A stretch of 64,000 bases of DNA from Gemmatimonadota bacterium (lineage in GTDB: Bacteria; Gemmatimonadota; Gemmatimonadetes; Longimicrobiales; Gaopeijiaceae). The stretch is from contig JAJDTB010000007.1 of the NCBI GenBank assembly GCA_022827345.1, forward strand, positions 62,001 through 126,000, written 5' to 3'. Below the pieces are notes generated by a model, which had not been told where the DNA came from, did not search any database, and worked only from the letters and a program-made list of their open reading frames with translations. Shown piece by piece: positions 34,960 through 43,671 of this stretch; within the stretch, counting starts at the first letter, position 1, and every line of letters starts with the position of its first letter. Made by a program: the position numbers and the translations under genes.

Positions 34960-36477
34960 ATGGTCGACATTCTGTTGCAGATCGGCGCGGCGAAGCTGGT
35001 GGTTTCGGCGGCGCTGGCGGGGTTGGCGTGGGTGGTGCAGCGGCGGGTGGGCCATCCTGCCGTGGTGCATCCGCTGTGGCTGATGGTGCTGGTTGTGATG
35101 TTGTTGCCGGCGGTGGTTGCGATTCCGGTGCTGCCGGGGAAGAGCGGGGCGTTTCCGGAGATTGCCGGCAATGCGGGGGTTGCGGATGAGATGGCGGCCC
35201 GGATCGAGGTCGGTGCGGCCAGCGGGGGAGATAGCGGGGCCGGCACACCCCTGCTCTCGGGGATTAGCAAGAACGGCAAGGCTGGACTCGCCGCAGCGTG
35301 GATTGTAGTCGCTGCCGTTCTGCTCGGGTGGACCCTGGTGCGAGCGTGGCGCTTCAGGCGCTGGCTGGAGGGCAGTTCGGGACCCGCACCGCCGGAGCTA
35401 CGTTGCGAGGTCGTTGAACTCGGACGCGGTCTGGGCCTGGCTCGCCTGCCGGAAATGCGGACGACGAACACGCATGTATCCCCCATGGTGTACTGGGCAG
35501 GCGGAAGAGTCCGGCTCGTCATCCCGTCGTTCCTGCTGGACGGGCTCAAACGGCAGGAACTCCGCGCCGTGCTCGCCCACGAACTCGCTCACGTCCGCAG
35601 ACGCGACCACATGGTGCGCTGGATGGAATGGCTCGCGTGCTCGGTTTTCTGGTGGAATCCGGTGGCCTGGTGGGCCCGGCGTGAATTGAAGGCCGCTGAA
35701 GAAGCATCGTGTGACGCACTTGGTGTGACGGCGCTCAAGTGTGCACCTCGCGACTACGCCAAGTCCCTGCTCCGCGTAGTGGAGCTCTTGTCCAAACCGC
35801 CGACGCGCCCGATCCCGGCATTCGCCAGCAGCGCTGCGAGCGACCGGAGTCCCAGAGCTCTTGAGAGGAGAATCAGAATGCTCATTTCCGGCAAATCGAC
35901 CGTTCAAGCCCCCCGTTGGAAGCGCGTGGCGGGCGCTACGGCAACGGTCTGCCTGCTGCCCGTTGGGCTCGTTTACTGCGGCTTTGCGGACCAACCGCTG
36001 CCGACGGCGCCCGAAGACGCGGCCGAGTCACCATCCGTGGCGGGCTCCGAAGCAACAGCGAGTCAGCCAGCCATCAAGGGACTGCACTATTGGAATGTCG
36101 AGGGTGTCCCGACAGTGGCTGCTGAGGAAGGTCCTGTACTCGCCTACGTGGTCTTGACGGCAAGTGAAACCGTTGGGCCGCATGCGCTTGCAACCGCGCC
36201 GGGATTGCCACAGGAATGCCGGCTGGATCCCATTTCCATTGATGCGTGTTCAAATGCGATGAAAGCCGATGTCAGGTTGGCGGTCGATTCCCAAGCCTGG
36301 GGCGTCTGCGTGGGCGACCTGATCCCCGATATCTGGCAGGGCAAATGCCTGACCTGGGACTCGTCGCCGTTCAGCATTGTACCCGTGTTTGCGGAGATCT
36401 TCGGGGTCTCAACCGAGTCGAATGCGACAAGAGACTGGGGTGGGTTGACGAGTGAAGGTAGCATCTCCTTCCGGTGA
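34960..36477 (+). CDS. BlaR1/MecR1-type M56 membrane metallopeptidase without a penicillin-binding sensor
   Basis: 505 residues. Membrane helices at the N-terminus (LVVSAALAGLAWVV, LWLMVLVVMLLPAVVAIPVL, AAWIVVAAVLLGWTLV) lead to the zinc protease motif HELAH at 207-211, followed by FWWNPVAWWARRELKAAEEA SCD with the third ligand in the EASCD region. A last helix (ATATVCLLPVGLVYCGF) is followed by a ~150-residue periplasmic tail with several cysteines (ECRLDPISIDACSNAMKADV) and no beta-lactam-binding SxxK domain. The protease would cleave BlaI on sensing an unknown signal. Start ATG follows GGAGGAATAGC. Confidence 0.85.
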   Translation: MVDILLQIGAAKLVVSAALAGLAWVVQRRVGHPAVVHPLWLMVLVVMLLPAVVAIPVLPGKSGAFPEIAGNAGVADEMAARIEVGAASGGDSGAGTPLLSGISKNGKAGLAAAWIVVAAVLLGWTLVRAWRFRRWLEGSSGPAPPELRCEVVELGRGLGLARLPEMRTTNTHVSPMVYWAGGRVRLVIPSFLLDGLKRQELRAVLAHELAHVRRRDHMVRWMEWLACSVFWWNPVAWWARRELKAAEEASCDALGVTALKCAPRDYAKSLLRVVELLSKPPTRPIPAFASSAASDRSPRALERRIRMLISGKSTVQAPRWKRVAGATATVCLLPVGLVYCGFADQPLPTAPEDAAESPSVAGSEATASQPAIKGLHYWNVEGVPTVAAEEGPVLAYVVLTASETVGPHALATAPGLPQECRLDPISIDACSNAMKADVRLAVDSQAWGVCVGDLIPDIWQGKCLTWDSSPFSIVPVFAEIFGVSTESNATRDWGGLTSEGSISFR

Positions 36478-36506
36478 GCCCATCGGGCCGATGAAGGGGA
36501 TGGCGC

Positions 36507-37100
36507 CTATCGCCCCCCTCTCCGCCGCGCTGCCTGATCCTCACCCCGCACCTCCAGCACGTCCCCCACGGTCCGCAGCCCCTCGATCACGTTCTGGATG
36601 TGCTCGGCGCGTGGCAGTCCGATCAGGTCGATGCCGCGCTGTACCGCGTCGCGGTGCACGCCCCGCGCGAACGCCTTGTCCTTCATCTTCTTGGCCACCG
36701 ACTTGGGCTTCAGGTCGTCGATGCCGTTGGGCCGCACCAGGCAGCAGGCGTACACGAGGCCGCTCAGTTCGTCGCAGCCGTAGAGGACCCGGTCGAGTTG
36801 CGACTCGGGGACGACATCGGTGCGGTCCGGGTAGGCGTGGGCCTCGATCGCGTGGACGACCTCTTCCGGATAGCCGAGTTCGCGCAGGCGGGCGACGCCG
36901 ATGTGCGGATGGTCGTCGGGGTGCTTCTCCCAGTCCAGGTCGTGCAGCAGACCGGCCAGGCCCCACAGCTCTTCGTCCTCGCCCATCATGCGGGCGTAGT
37001 GCCGGACGGCGGCCTCGACGGCGTACATGTGCTTTCTCAGCGCCGGGCTCGCGACCCATTCTTCGAGGAGCGCGACTGCGTCGGATCGGGTGGGCATCAT
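36507..37100 (-). CDS. HD-domain phosphohydrolase-like protein
   Basis: 197 residues. The HD site is visible as His24 (LRKHMYA), His53-Asp54 (GLLHDLDWEKHPDDHPH) and a downstream aspartate (CDELSGLVYACC). This small single-domain family is common beside nucleotide and tRNA genes, but its substrate is unknown; cleavage of a phosphomonoester or nucleotide is likely. The ATG at 37100 has AAGGA upstream; the track start at 37154 would lie inside the AT-rich promoter element. The promoter appears to overlap the paired-dyad site B. Confidence 0.85.
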   Translation of the reverse strand: MMPTRSDAVALLEEWVASPALRKHMYAVEAAVRHYARMMGEDEELWGLAGLLHDLDWEKHPDDHPHIGVARLRELGYPEEVVHAIEAHAYPDRTDVVPESQLDRVLYGCDELSGLVYACCLVRPNGIDDLKPKSVAKKMKDKAFARGVHRDAVQRGIDLIGLPRAEHIQNVIEGLRTVGDVLEVRGEDQAARRRGGR

Positions 37101-37127
37101 CGGTCCTTGGGATGTTGATGGGTGAAT

Positions 37128-37166
37128 TGTAATGTCAAGATTACAAAATGACAACTAAAGATTACA
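37128..37166 (-). promoter_or_regulatory. paired 18-bp dyads, site B, overlapping the HD-gene promoter
   Basis: Plus-strand dyads TGTAATG-TCAA-GATTACA (37128-37145) and TGACAAC-TAAA-GATTACA (37149-37166) start 21 bp apart. Read toward the HD gene, the same bases contain TTGTCA-N17-TACAAT, an excellent -35/-10 pair: the -35 lies in one dyad and the -10 in the other. A dimeric regulator bound here would block or position RNA polymerase. Confidence 0.65.
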
Positions 37167-37199
37167 TTTGCGGATGGTTGTGCAAACGAATCGACCGAC

Positions 37200-37880
37200 T
37201 CACACCGAACTCGAAGGACACAGGTGAGAGAGGGCGCACCGGTTGCAGCGCGGCTTGCGGGCGTTGCACACCTGCCGCCCATGATAGATGAGCAGATGGG
37301 CGAGCATCGTCCAGACTTCGCGCGGGAAGATCTTCATCAGGTCCTGCTCGATCTTGACGGGCGAGGACTCCTTCGTGAAGGCCATGCGGTTCGAGAGTCG
37401 CTTCACGTGCGTGTCGACGACCACGCCTTCGTCGATCCCGAAGGCGTTGCCCAGGATGACGTTGGCAGTCTTGCGGCCGATCCCCGGGAGCGCGGACAGC
37501 TCTTTCATGTTGCGCGGGAGTTCACCGCCGTGGTCCTCGATGAGCGCCGTGGCCATGCCGATCAGGTTGCGGGTCTTGTTGCGGAAGAAGCCGGTCGAGC
37601 GGATGACGTCCTCCAGCTGCTCGGGGATCGCGGCCGACAGCGACTCGGGGTCCGGGTATCGGCGGAAGAGCTCGGGCGTGACCATGTTGACGCGGACATC
37701 GGTGCACTGCGCCGAGAGGACGGTCGCGACGGCCAGTTCGTAGGGGGAGGCATGACGGAGGGCGCACTCGGCGTCGGGGTACTCGGCCAGCAGGATGTCG
37801 TAGATCTCGGCGGCGCGGGCCTTGCGGGCCTTCAGCGATTCGCGGCGGCCGGGCTTGCGGGGACGCTTGGTGGGAGTCAT
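37200..37880 (-). CDS. nth: endonuclease III
   Basis: 226 residues. A DNA glycosylase/AP lyase that removes oxidised pyrimidines. Visible are LSAQCTDVRVNMVTPELF, the helix-hairpin-helix with the catalytic lysine (LSALPGIGRKTANVILGNAF), the catalytic aspartate in VVDTHVKRLSNR and the iron-sulfur loop C-x6-C-x2-C-x5-C (CNARKPRCNRCALSHLC). It follows the unknown 299-residue gene by 6 bp, so it is part of the NSS-unknown-nth run. Confidence 0.97.
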   Translation of the reverse strand: MTPTKRPRKPGRRESLKARKARAAEIYDILLAEYPDAECALRHASPYELAVATVLSAQCTDVRVNMVTPELFRRYPDPESLSAAIPEQLEDVIRSTGFFRNKTRNLIGMATALIEDHGGELPRNMKELSALPGIGRKTANVILGNAFGIDEGVVVDTHVKRLSNRMAFTKESSPVKIEQDLMKIFPREVWTMLAHLLIYHGRQVCNARKPRCNRCALSHLCPSSSV

Positions 37881-37886
37881 ACGGGT

Positions 37887-38786
37887 TCAGAGGAGGGCGG
37901 AAGGGAGGTTTGTGGGGGGCGGAACAGTGCCGGACAGGTCGGACGTGGGCGGGTGCAGCGTGGGGCGTTCCCGTGCCATGAGGCCGAGCACCAGCCCCGC
38001 CAGCTTGAAGACTTCGGCGGGGGTGCGCAGGCCGAGGAGGCCGTCGAGGTCGGCGCCGGGCAGGACGGTCGTGAAGTCGCCGCCACCTTCCCGGGCGGGG
38101 CCGGCGGCCCACTCGGGGAGCGCCTCGACGGGCTGGGGCGGTACGGGGACGATGCCGTATCCGGGGCGGTCGCCGCGTACGCCCGTCACCAGGGCAAGGT
38201 GCAGGGTGCCGCCGGGGTCTACCGCCCAGAAGAGGCCGTCGACGGACTCGGGCGCGGGGGAGGTGACGGGGGGAGCGGGTGGAACTTCCGCAGGCCTGGA
38301 GGGGTGAGGCGGCGGCTGGTCGTGCACCGGTGGGTCGCCGGAGCTGCCGTCGTCGCCCTCCTCCAACCACACCAGGTGCTGCGGCAGCTGAACGTAGCCG
38401 GCGCGCTCGTGAAGGGTCCCGGGCCAGGTGTCGCTGCCCGCGGGGGAATCGGCTTGGGAGTGATCGGCCCGAGGTGTGCTCAGAAGGCGGCGGAGGGTGT
38501 CGGCGCGCACCCGCGCTACCGCGGGGCCGGCAAGCCACATTCGGTAGGCAAAATAGAGGACATTGCCATGATCGTGGGCGGACTCGGGGGACGCATCTTC
38601 GTCGCGGAGTTCGGCCAGGGCGGCCTGGGCGGCACCCAGCATGACGAAGGCGGCCGGGTTTGCCGGGTCGACGCCGCGCTCGCGGGCCTCGTCGGCCACC
38701 GCGGGAAAATGCCGGTCCGCGAACTCGGGGTCCGGGAGGAGCAGTTCGTACGGCGTGAGCCGGGCGTAGGCGTCGTGAATGGCCAC
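37887..38786 (-). CDS. hypothetical protein with proline-rich middle
   Basis: 299 residues and no recognised family. The N-terminal ~120 residues look helical and acidic (RLTPYELLLPDPEFADRHFP, FVMLGAAQAALAELRDED). A Pro/Ser-rich hinge (PPPHPSRPAEVPPAPP) leads to a C-terminal domain with YGIVPVPPQPVEALPEWA and LRTPAEVFKLAGLVLGLMAR. No signal peptide or membrane helix. Normal codon use, 18-bp and 6-bp gaps to its neighbours and a compact N-terminus support a real gene. It could be a lineage-specific partner of nth or of the transporter. Confidence 0.65.
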   Translation of the reverse strand: MAIHDAYARLTPYELLLPDPEFADRHFPAVADEARERGVDPANPAAFVMLGAAQAALAELRDEDASPESAHDHGNVLYFAYRMWLAGPAVARVRADTLRRLLSTPRADHSQADSPAGSDTWPGTLHERAGYVQLPQHLVWLEEGDDGSSGDPPVHDQPPPHPSRPAEVPPAPPVTSPAPESVDGLFWAVDPGGTLHLALVTGVRGDRPGYGIVPVPPQPVEALPEWAAGPAREGGGDFTTVLPGADLDGLLGLRTPAEVFKLAGLVLGLMARERPTLHPPTSDLSGTVPPPTNLPSALL

Positions 38787-38804
38787 GCTGCGGGCGCGCG
38801 GGAC

Positions 38805-40292
38805 CTACCCGCTGTCAGCGTCGCCGCCGGCCGTGGCCGCACTGTCGCGCGCCATCTGGATCTTGCGCACCAGCCACCCGTTGAGCGCCAGCAGGACCAG
38901 GAGCACGATCCCGAACTGAATCAGCACCGAGCCCACGTTGTACGGCGAGAAGAGCGTCCAGGTCTCGGCGGACCCGAAGTTGCCGCCGCCCGCGGACCAC
39001 AGCCACCACAACATCAGCACCACGGCCTGTACCAGCACGAGGCGCATGGCCCAGTCCCACCACGCGCCGATGCGCACGTCGGAATCGCCCGTGTTGATGA
39101 AGGTATTGCGCCACTTCCTGACGCCATACTTCAGCACGGCGAAGGCGAAGAAGAAGCCGGAGAGCATCAGGCCGACGCCCCAGACCCAGTCCTGGTTCTG
39201 GAAGACGCCGATGCGGAGTGCCGACGGAATGCCGAAGAGGAAGCCCGCCGAGCCCACCGCGATGATCGCGTGCTTTCGCGTCAGGCCGAGGTCGATGAGG
39301 ATGCGCGACGCGAGTTCGATCATCGCCACCAGGCTCGACCAGGCAGCGAAGACCAGGGCGAGGAAGAAGAGCGCCATGAAGAACTGTCCGCCCGGTATCT
39401 GGGCGAAGAGTTGCGGCACCCAGATGAAGGTGAGCCCCTCGTTGCCGGCGCCCACGATCTCGCTCGCCGCCTCGGGCATCACCGAGAAGATCGTGCACAG
39501 CACCATGATTCCCGCGATCAGCGACATCGAGTTGTTGCCGAAACCGATGACGAAGGCGTTGAGGGCCGTGTCTTCGCGCGCTCGCATGTAGACCGCGTAG
39601 GAGAGCACCAGGCCCCATCCTGCGCCGGTGTCCCATGCGTTCTGCGTGAGCGCTTCGAGCCAGATCCGGACGTCGCCGAGCTGGCTGAAGTCGGGCGTGA
39701 AGAGGAAGGCCAGGCCGGCCGACGCACCCGGCAGCGTCAGCGCCTTGATCGCCAGCACCACGACCAGCACGATGAGCGACGGGATCAGGAAGCGGGCGGC
39801 GGTCTCGATTCCGCGCACCCCTTTTGATACGACGAAGACGCCGAGCCCCACGGCGATTGCGTGGAAAATGAGCGCCTGCGGGGTCGAATTGAAGGCGTCC
39901 CAGAAGCTGCCCGGGACCGCGGTGGGGATTTCGCTGGTGAGCGTCGCGACGAAGAAGCGGATCGTCCACCCCATGACGACCGAGTAGTAGAACATGATCG
40001 CGACGGCCACCCAGGCGATCCACGCCCCCATCCACGCGAACTTCGGCCCGATCGTCTTGATGAACGAGCCGATGGTGCCGCGGCGCGTACCCTTCCCCAT
40101 CCCGAATTCGAGTATGAGGAGCGGGACGGACCAGAGCAGCAGGAAGACGGCCCACGCCACCAGGAACGACCCTCCCCCATTCGAAGCCGCAATGCGCGGG
40201 AAGCGCCAGATGTTGCCCGTGCCGACGGCCATGCCGAGCATGGCGAGGAGCATTCCCCAGCGGGAGGTGAAGACCTGGGATCGGGTGGACAC
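38805..40292 (-). CDS. sodium-dependent NSS (SNF) family amino acid transporter
   Basis: 495 residues and about 12 membrane helices. The sodium/substrate motif MLGMAVGTGNIWRFPRIAAS and the downstream GKGTRRGTIGSFIKTIGPKF are conserved. It imports an amino acid or related osmolyte with sodium; specificity is not predictable. The GTG at 40292 follows AGGAG at 8 bases and begins the conserved N-terminus; the track adds 177 antisense codons. The first gene of a minus run with an unknown protein and nth. A MetS-like small-subunit ORF exists in the window, but 6 kb away before carB. Confidence 0.93.
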   Translation of the reverse strand: MSTRSQVFTSRWGMLLAMLGMAVGTGNIWRFPRIAASNGGGSFLVAWAVFLLLWSVPLLILEFGMGKGTRRGTIGSFIKTIGPKFAWMGAWIAWVAVAIMFYYSVVMGWTIRFFVATLTSEIPTAVPGSFWDAFNSTPQALIFHAIAVGLGVFVVSKGVRGIETAARFLIPSLIVLVVVLAIKALTLPGASAGLAFLFTPDFSQLGDVRIWLEALTQNAWDTGAGWGLVLSYAVYMRAREDTALNAFVIGFGNNSMSLIAGIMVLCTIFSVMPEAASEIVGAGNEGLTFIWVPQLFAQIPGGQFFMALFFLALVFAAWSSLVAMIELASRILIDLGLTRKHAIIAVGSAGFLFGIPSALRIGVFQNQDWVWGVGLMLSGFFFAFAVLKYGVRKWRNTFINTGDSDVRIGAWWDWAMRLVLVQAVVLMLWWLWSAGGGNFGSAETWTLFSPYNVGSVLIQFGIVLLVLLALNGWLVRKIQMARDSAATAGGDADSG

Positions 40293-40527
40293 GTTAGGGG
40301 CTCCTGGTTGAGTGCGTTGTGCGGGCCTGCCGGGCGTGGCGCCAGCGGGAGCCTCCGGTGCTGGGCCCGGTCGCGGCTTCCGTGTGCGGCCAGGGAATAG
40401 GCTATCGTGAAGGGTGCCGGAGCGCCAGCGCTTCGGTGCGGGCGGAGAACTGCCTTCAGGGCTGCTCGCGTTGGATGAGGGCCGCCCATGGTCTTCCGGT
40501 GATGACCTTCGCACTGAAAGGAGCCGC

Positions 40528-41535
40528 ATGGCGATGTCGGCGCAGGACGCCCGGGCCCGTTTCCGGCCTGCCTGGTGGCTCCGGAATCGGCATGCCCAGA
40601 CGCTGGCCGGGCGGTTCCTGCGTCCGGAGACCACGCTGCGCCTGGAGCGGCAGAGAATCGACACCCCGGACGGGGACTTCCTCGACCTGGATTTCGCTCC
40701 GGCTCCGGCACCGGACGCGCCCATCGTCGTCGTGCTGCACGGCCTCGAGGGATCGACGCGGCGGGAGTACATCAGCCTGATGCTCCGCGAACTCTTCGAG
40801 CGCGGGCTTCGGGGCGTGGGCATGAACTTTCGCGGCTGCGGCGGAGAGCCGAACCGCAGCGCGTGTTTCTATCATTCCGGGGAAACGGGCGATCTGGCGC
40901 ATGTGGTCGACGTGCTGCGGAAGCGCTACCCCGGGCTCCCGATCGGAGGTGCGGGGTTCAGCCTCGGCGGCAACGTGCTCCTGAAGTACCTGGGCGAGCG
41001 GGGAGATGAGGCACCGATCGCCGCGGCGGTGGCCGTATCGGTCCCATTCGATCTCCCGGGCTGCGCGCAACGCCTGTCGAGCGGCGTCATGCGGCGTACC
41101 TACGGTGCCCATTTTCTTCGTTCGCTCAAGCGCAAGGTTAGGACCAAGCGGCATCGGCTCAACGGCGAAGCCGATGCGGAACGCGCGCTCGGGGCCCGGA
41201 CGCTGAGAGACTTCGACGACGCGTTTACGGCCCCGCTGCACGGCTTCGCCGGAGCCGAGGATTACTACGCCCGCTCCGATGTGCGGCGCCATCTCGCGCA
41301 GATTCGCGTACCGGCGCTGCTGGTTCAGTCACGGGACGACCCCTTCCTGCCCCGGGGTGCCGCTCCGGACGCGGCGGTTGAGGCAAATCCACGCCTGGCG
41401 GCGGCGTTCACCGACCGCGGGGGGCACCTCGGCTTCGTTGAGGGCGCGTTTCCCTGGCGGCCGAGTTTCTGGGCCGAGAGAGAGGCAGCGAGATTTCTGG
41501 CACGGGAACTGACGGCCGGCGGGCTGCGCGGGTAG
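40528..41535 (+). CDS. YheT/ABHD-type alpha/beta hydrolase
   Basis: 335 residues. The opening AWWLRNRHAQTLAGRFLRPE is the family signature of YheT/Emb8 esterases. The hydrolase core carries VVVLHGLEGSTRREYISLML, the oxyanion strand GMNFRGCGGEPNR, the nucleophile in GAGFSLGGNVLLKYLGERG, Asp in SRDDPFLP and His in DRGGHLGFVEG. It cleaves a carboxylic ester of unknown kind, cytoplasmic. ATG 40528 (or 40534) follows AAAGGAG. Divergent from the NSS transporter and convergent with glyS, 7 bp from it. Confidence 0.9.
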   Translation: MAMSAQDARARFRPAWWLRNRHAQTLAGRFLRPETTLRLERQRIDTPDGDFLDLDFAPAPAPDAPIVVVLHGLEGSTRREYISLMLRELFERGLRGVGMNFRGCGGEPNRSACFYHSGETGDLAHVVDVLRKRYPGLPIGGAGFSLGGNVLLKYLGERGDEAPIAAAVAVSVPFDLPGCAQRLSSGVMRRTYGAHFLRSLKRKVRTKRHRLNGEADAERALGARTLRDFDDAFTAPLHGFAGAEDYYARSDVRRHLAQIRVPALLVQSRDDPFLPRGAAPDAAVEANPRLAAAFTDRGGHLGFVEGAFPWRPSFWAEREAARFLARELTAGGLRG

Positions 41536-41542
41536 CGCCCCC

Positions 41543-42865
41543 CTACAGCCGCTCCCGGATCCAGCTCACCACGTGGTCGAGGCCGACGCGCACCTGCTCC
41601 AGGGTGTCGCGGTCACGGATGGTGACGCTGTCGTCGTCGCGGGTCTGGCCGTCGATGGTGATGCACCACGGTGTCCCGGCTTCGTCCTGGCGGCGGTAGC
41701 GGCGTCCGATCGAGCCCGCCTGGTCGTAGTCGGCGGGGATGCGGGCGCGGCGCAGGTCGCCTAGCAGCCCGGTCGCGATCTCGGGAAGGCCCAGCTTCTT
41801 CATCAGCGGGAAGACGGCGGCCTTGATCGGCGCCAGGCGCGGGCTCAGCCCCAGCACGACGCGCTGTTGCCCTCCCACCTCTTCCTCGCGATATCCGTCG
41901 ACGAGCGCGACCAGGGCCGACCGTCCGACCCCCATCGCCGTCTCCACCACATACGGCAGATAGCGCTCGCCGCCGGCGGGATCGATGTAGATCAGCCGCT
42001 TGCCGGAAAACTCCTGGTGCCGGCTGAGGTCGAAGTCGGTGCGGTTGTGGACGCCCTCGAGTTCCTGCCAGCCGAAGGGGAACTCGTACTCGATGTCGAC
42101 GGCGGTCTTGGCGTAGTGCGCGAGCTCGTTCGGGCCGTGCGCGTGCTGCCGCAGCTTCTCGGGACGGATGCCGATTTCGTGGTGCCAGGCGATGCGCTGG
42201 TCGAGCCAGTAGTCGAACCATTCGTCGTCGCTGCCGGGCTTGACGAAGAACTGCATCTCGGCCTGCTCGAACTCGCGGGTGCGGAAGATGAAGTTGCCCG
42301 GGGTGATCTCGTTCCGGAAGGCCTTGCCGAGCTGGGCGATCCCGAAGGGCACGCGCTGGCGGGAAGTCTGCTGGACGTTGAGGAAGTTGACGTATGAGCC
42401 CTGCGCGGTCTCGGGACGCAGGTAGACCACCGAAGCGTCCTCTTCGACCGGTCCCATGAAGGTCTTGAACATGAGGTTGAAGAGGCGCGGCTCGCCGAGG
42501 TCGCAGTCGCCGTGGGCGCCCGGGGCGACCGATGGCTTGCGCGCACAGCTGGCCTGCTCGATGTGGTCGGCCCGCCACCGCTTCTTGCAGGTCTTGCATT
42601 CGAGGAGCGGGTCGGTGAAGCCGGAGACGTGCCCGGACGCCTCCCAGACGCGCGGGTGCATGAGGATCCCGGCGTCGAGCCCCTCGATGTCGTCGCGCCC
42701 GTGCACCATCGCCGACCACCAGGCGTCGGCGACGTTCTTGCGGAGTTCGACGCCCAGCGGGCCGTAGTCCCACACCGAAGCGGCCCCGCCGTAGATCTCC
42801 GACGACTGAAATACGAAGCCCCGCCGCTTGCACAGCGAGACGATTTTCTCCATGCGGTCCGCCAC
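41543..42865 (-). CDS. glyS: glycyl-tRNA synthetase, class II single-chain form
   Basis: 440 residues of the alpha2 (archaeal/eukaryotic-like) GlyRS, not the alpha2beta2 form. Motifs: EKIVSLCKRRGFVFQSSEIY, the zinc-type LECKTCKKRWRADH, motif 2 QLGKAFRNEITPGNFIFRTR and motif 3 VVETAMGVGRSALVALVDGY, then the anticodon domain (LSPRLAPIKAAVFPLMKKLG). It charges tRNA-Gly. GTG 42865 has a GGGGGA site; ATG 42853 is an alternative four codons in. Confidence 0.97.
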   Translation of the reverse strand: MADRMEKIVSLCKRRGFVFQSSEIYGGAASVWDYGPLGVELRKNVADAWWSAMVHGRDDIEGLDAGILMHPRVWEASGHVSGFTDPLLECKTCKKRWRADHIEQASCARKPSVAPGAHGDCDLGEPRLFNLMFKTFMGPVEEDASVVYLRPETAQGSYVNFLNVQQTSRQRVPFGIAQLGKAFRNEITPGNFIFRTREFEQAEMQFFVKPGSDDEWFDYWLDQRIAWHHEIGIRPEKLRQHAHGPNELAHYAKTAVDIEYEFPFGWQELEGVHNRTDFDLSRHQEFSGKRLIYIDPAGGERYLPYVVETAMGVGRSALVALVDGYREEEVGGQQRVVLGLSPRLAPIKAAVFPLMKKLGLPEIATGLLGDLRRARIPADYDQAGSIGRRYRRQDEAGTPWCITIDGQTRDDDSVTIRDRDTLEQVRVGLDHVVSWIRERL

Positions 42866-43162
42866 GTCACGTCCCCCGGGGTGTCGGTTGGGTGCATCAC
42901 GCGCTGCCCCGGACGGGGCGCGCAGCCAAATTGCGCCCCAAAGTTACCGAAGACGCGCAAAGTCGCCAGCCAGCGGGACGCGCGAGAGCCCCCGGATGTG
43001 ACGGAGGAGTCAGGAAGACACGGTTGTGGGCCAACCGGCGCAAGTGGTCCCATCCAGCTATTCTTCCGTCCCGAGTCCACATATAGCATGTCTGGCAGGA
43101 CTGGAGGAGCTGCGGTAGGTTGGAGTCGGGCGGCTTCCGATGCCCCCCTTTCGGAGAATGCA
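42866..43162. other. divergent intergenic region glyS / coiled-coil gene
   Basis: About 297 bp between two divergent genes. ACATATAGCATG near 43079 is the most AT-rich part and may hold a -10 element for the plus-strand gene. No T-box-like leader, RNA gene or convincing operator was recognised. Confidence 0.4.
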
Positions 43163-43657
43163 ATGGAATCGTGGGAACTGTTTGCCACGCTGGGCACGAC
43201 GCTGGCGGCGTGGGGCTCCATGCTCGGGCTCATGTGGCGCATGCACGTGAGCGTGCGCCGGGACATCGCGGGCCTGCGCGGTGAATTGCACAGCGAGATC
43301 GCGGGCCTGCGCGGTGAATTGCACAGCGATATCGGGGGCCTGCGCGGTGAATTGCACAGCGAGATCGGGGGTCTGCGCGATGAGTTGCGCGGCGAGATCG
43401 GGGGTTTGCGCGATGAGTTGCGCGGCGAGATCGCGGCTGTGCGCGATGAAGTCACCAGCGCACGTAGCGAAACCGCAGCACTTGGCGATACGCTCTCGGA
43501 GAAAATCGCGATCAACCGCAGAGAATTGGCCAGCTTGGGCGAAGGCCTCGCGGAGTTCCGGGGCGAAACGCGGGGGGAACTCCGGGGAATAGACGCCGCC
43601 CTGTTGGTGTTGCGGGAGGACTTCCGGGCCCATGTGCACGGAGCCCGCGCGGGGTAG
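43163..43657 (+). CDS. membrane-anchored coiled-coil protein with 11-residue repeats
   Basis: 164 residues. One N-terminal helix (LFATLGTTLAAWGSMLGLMW) would anchor it. Residues ~35-100 are six tandem 11-residue units (IAGLRGELHSE, IGGLRDELRGE) with hydrophobic positions 1, 4 and 8, forming a long right-handed-type coiled coil. A more ordinary heptad part follows (LSEKIAINRRELASLGEGLA). This resembles bacterial DUF1640/Bdr-like repeat proteins but no function is known. ATG 43163 follows GGAG at 7 bases; the longer track ORF is a shadow of glyS. Confidence 0.75.
   Translation: MESWELFATLGTTLAAWGSMLGLMWRMHVSVRRDIAGLRGELHSEIAGLRGELHSDIGGLRGELHSEIGGLRDELRGEIGGLRDELRGEIAAVRDEVTSARSETAALGDTLSEKIAINRRELASLGEGLAEFRGETRGELRGIDAALLVLREDFRAHVHGARAG
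43265..43462 (+). repeat. six 33-bp tandem repeats coding a coiled coil
   Basis: Units begin at 43265, 43298, 43331, 43364, 43397 and 43430. The first three share GGCCTGCGCGGTGAATTGCA; the fourth and fifth share TTGCGCGGCGAGATC endings and differ from each other by one base; the sixth is degenerate. The pattern shows recent expansion in two sub-blocks. Confidence 0.9.
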
Positions 43658-43671
43658 ACCGGGCTGCGGAC

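Noticed and set aside
43265-43462. Regular 33-bp repeats considered as a CRISPR array
   Set aside because: The units are contiguous with no spacers and stay in-frame within a coiled-coil gene.
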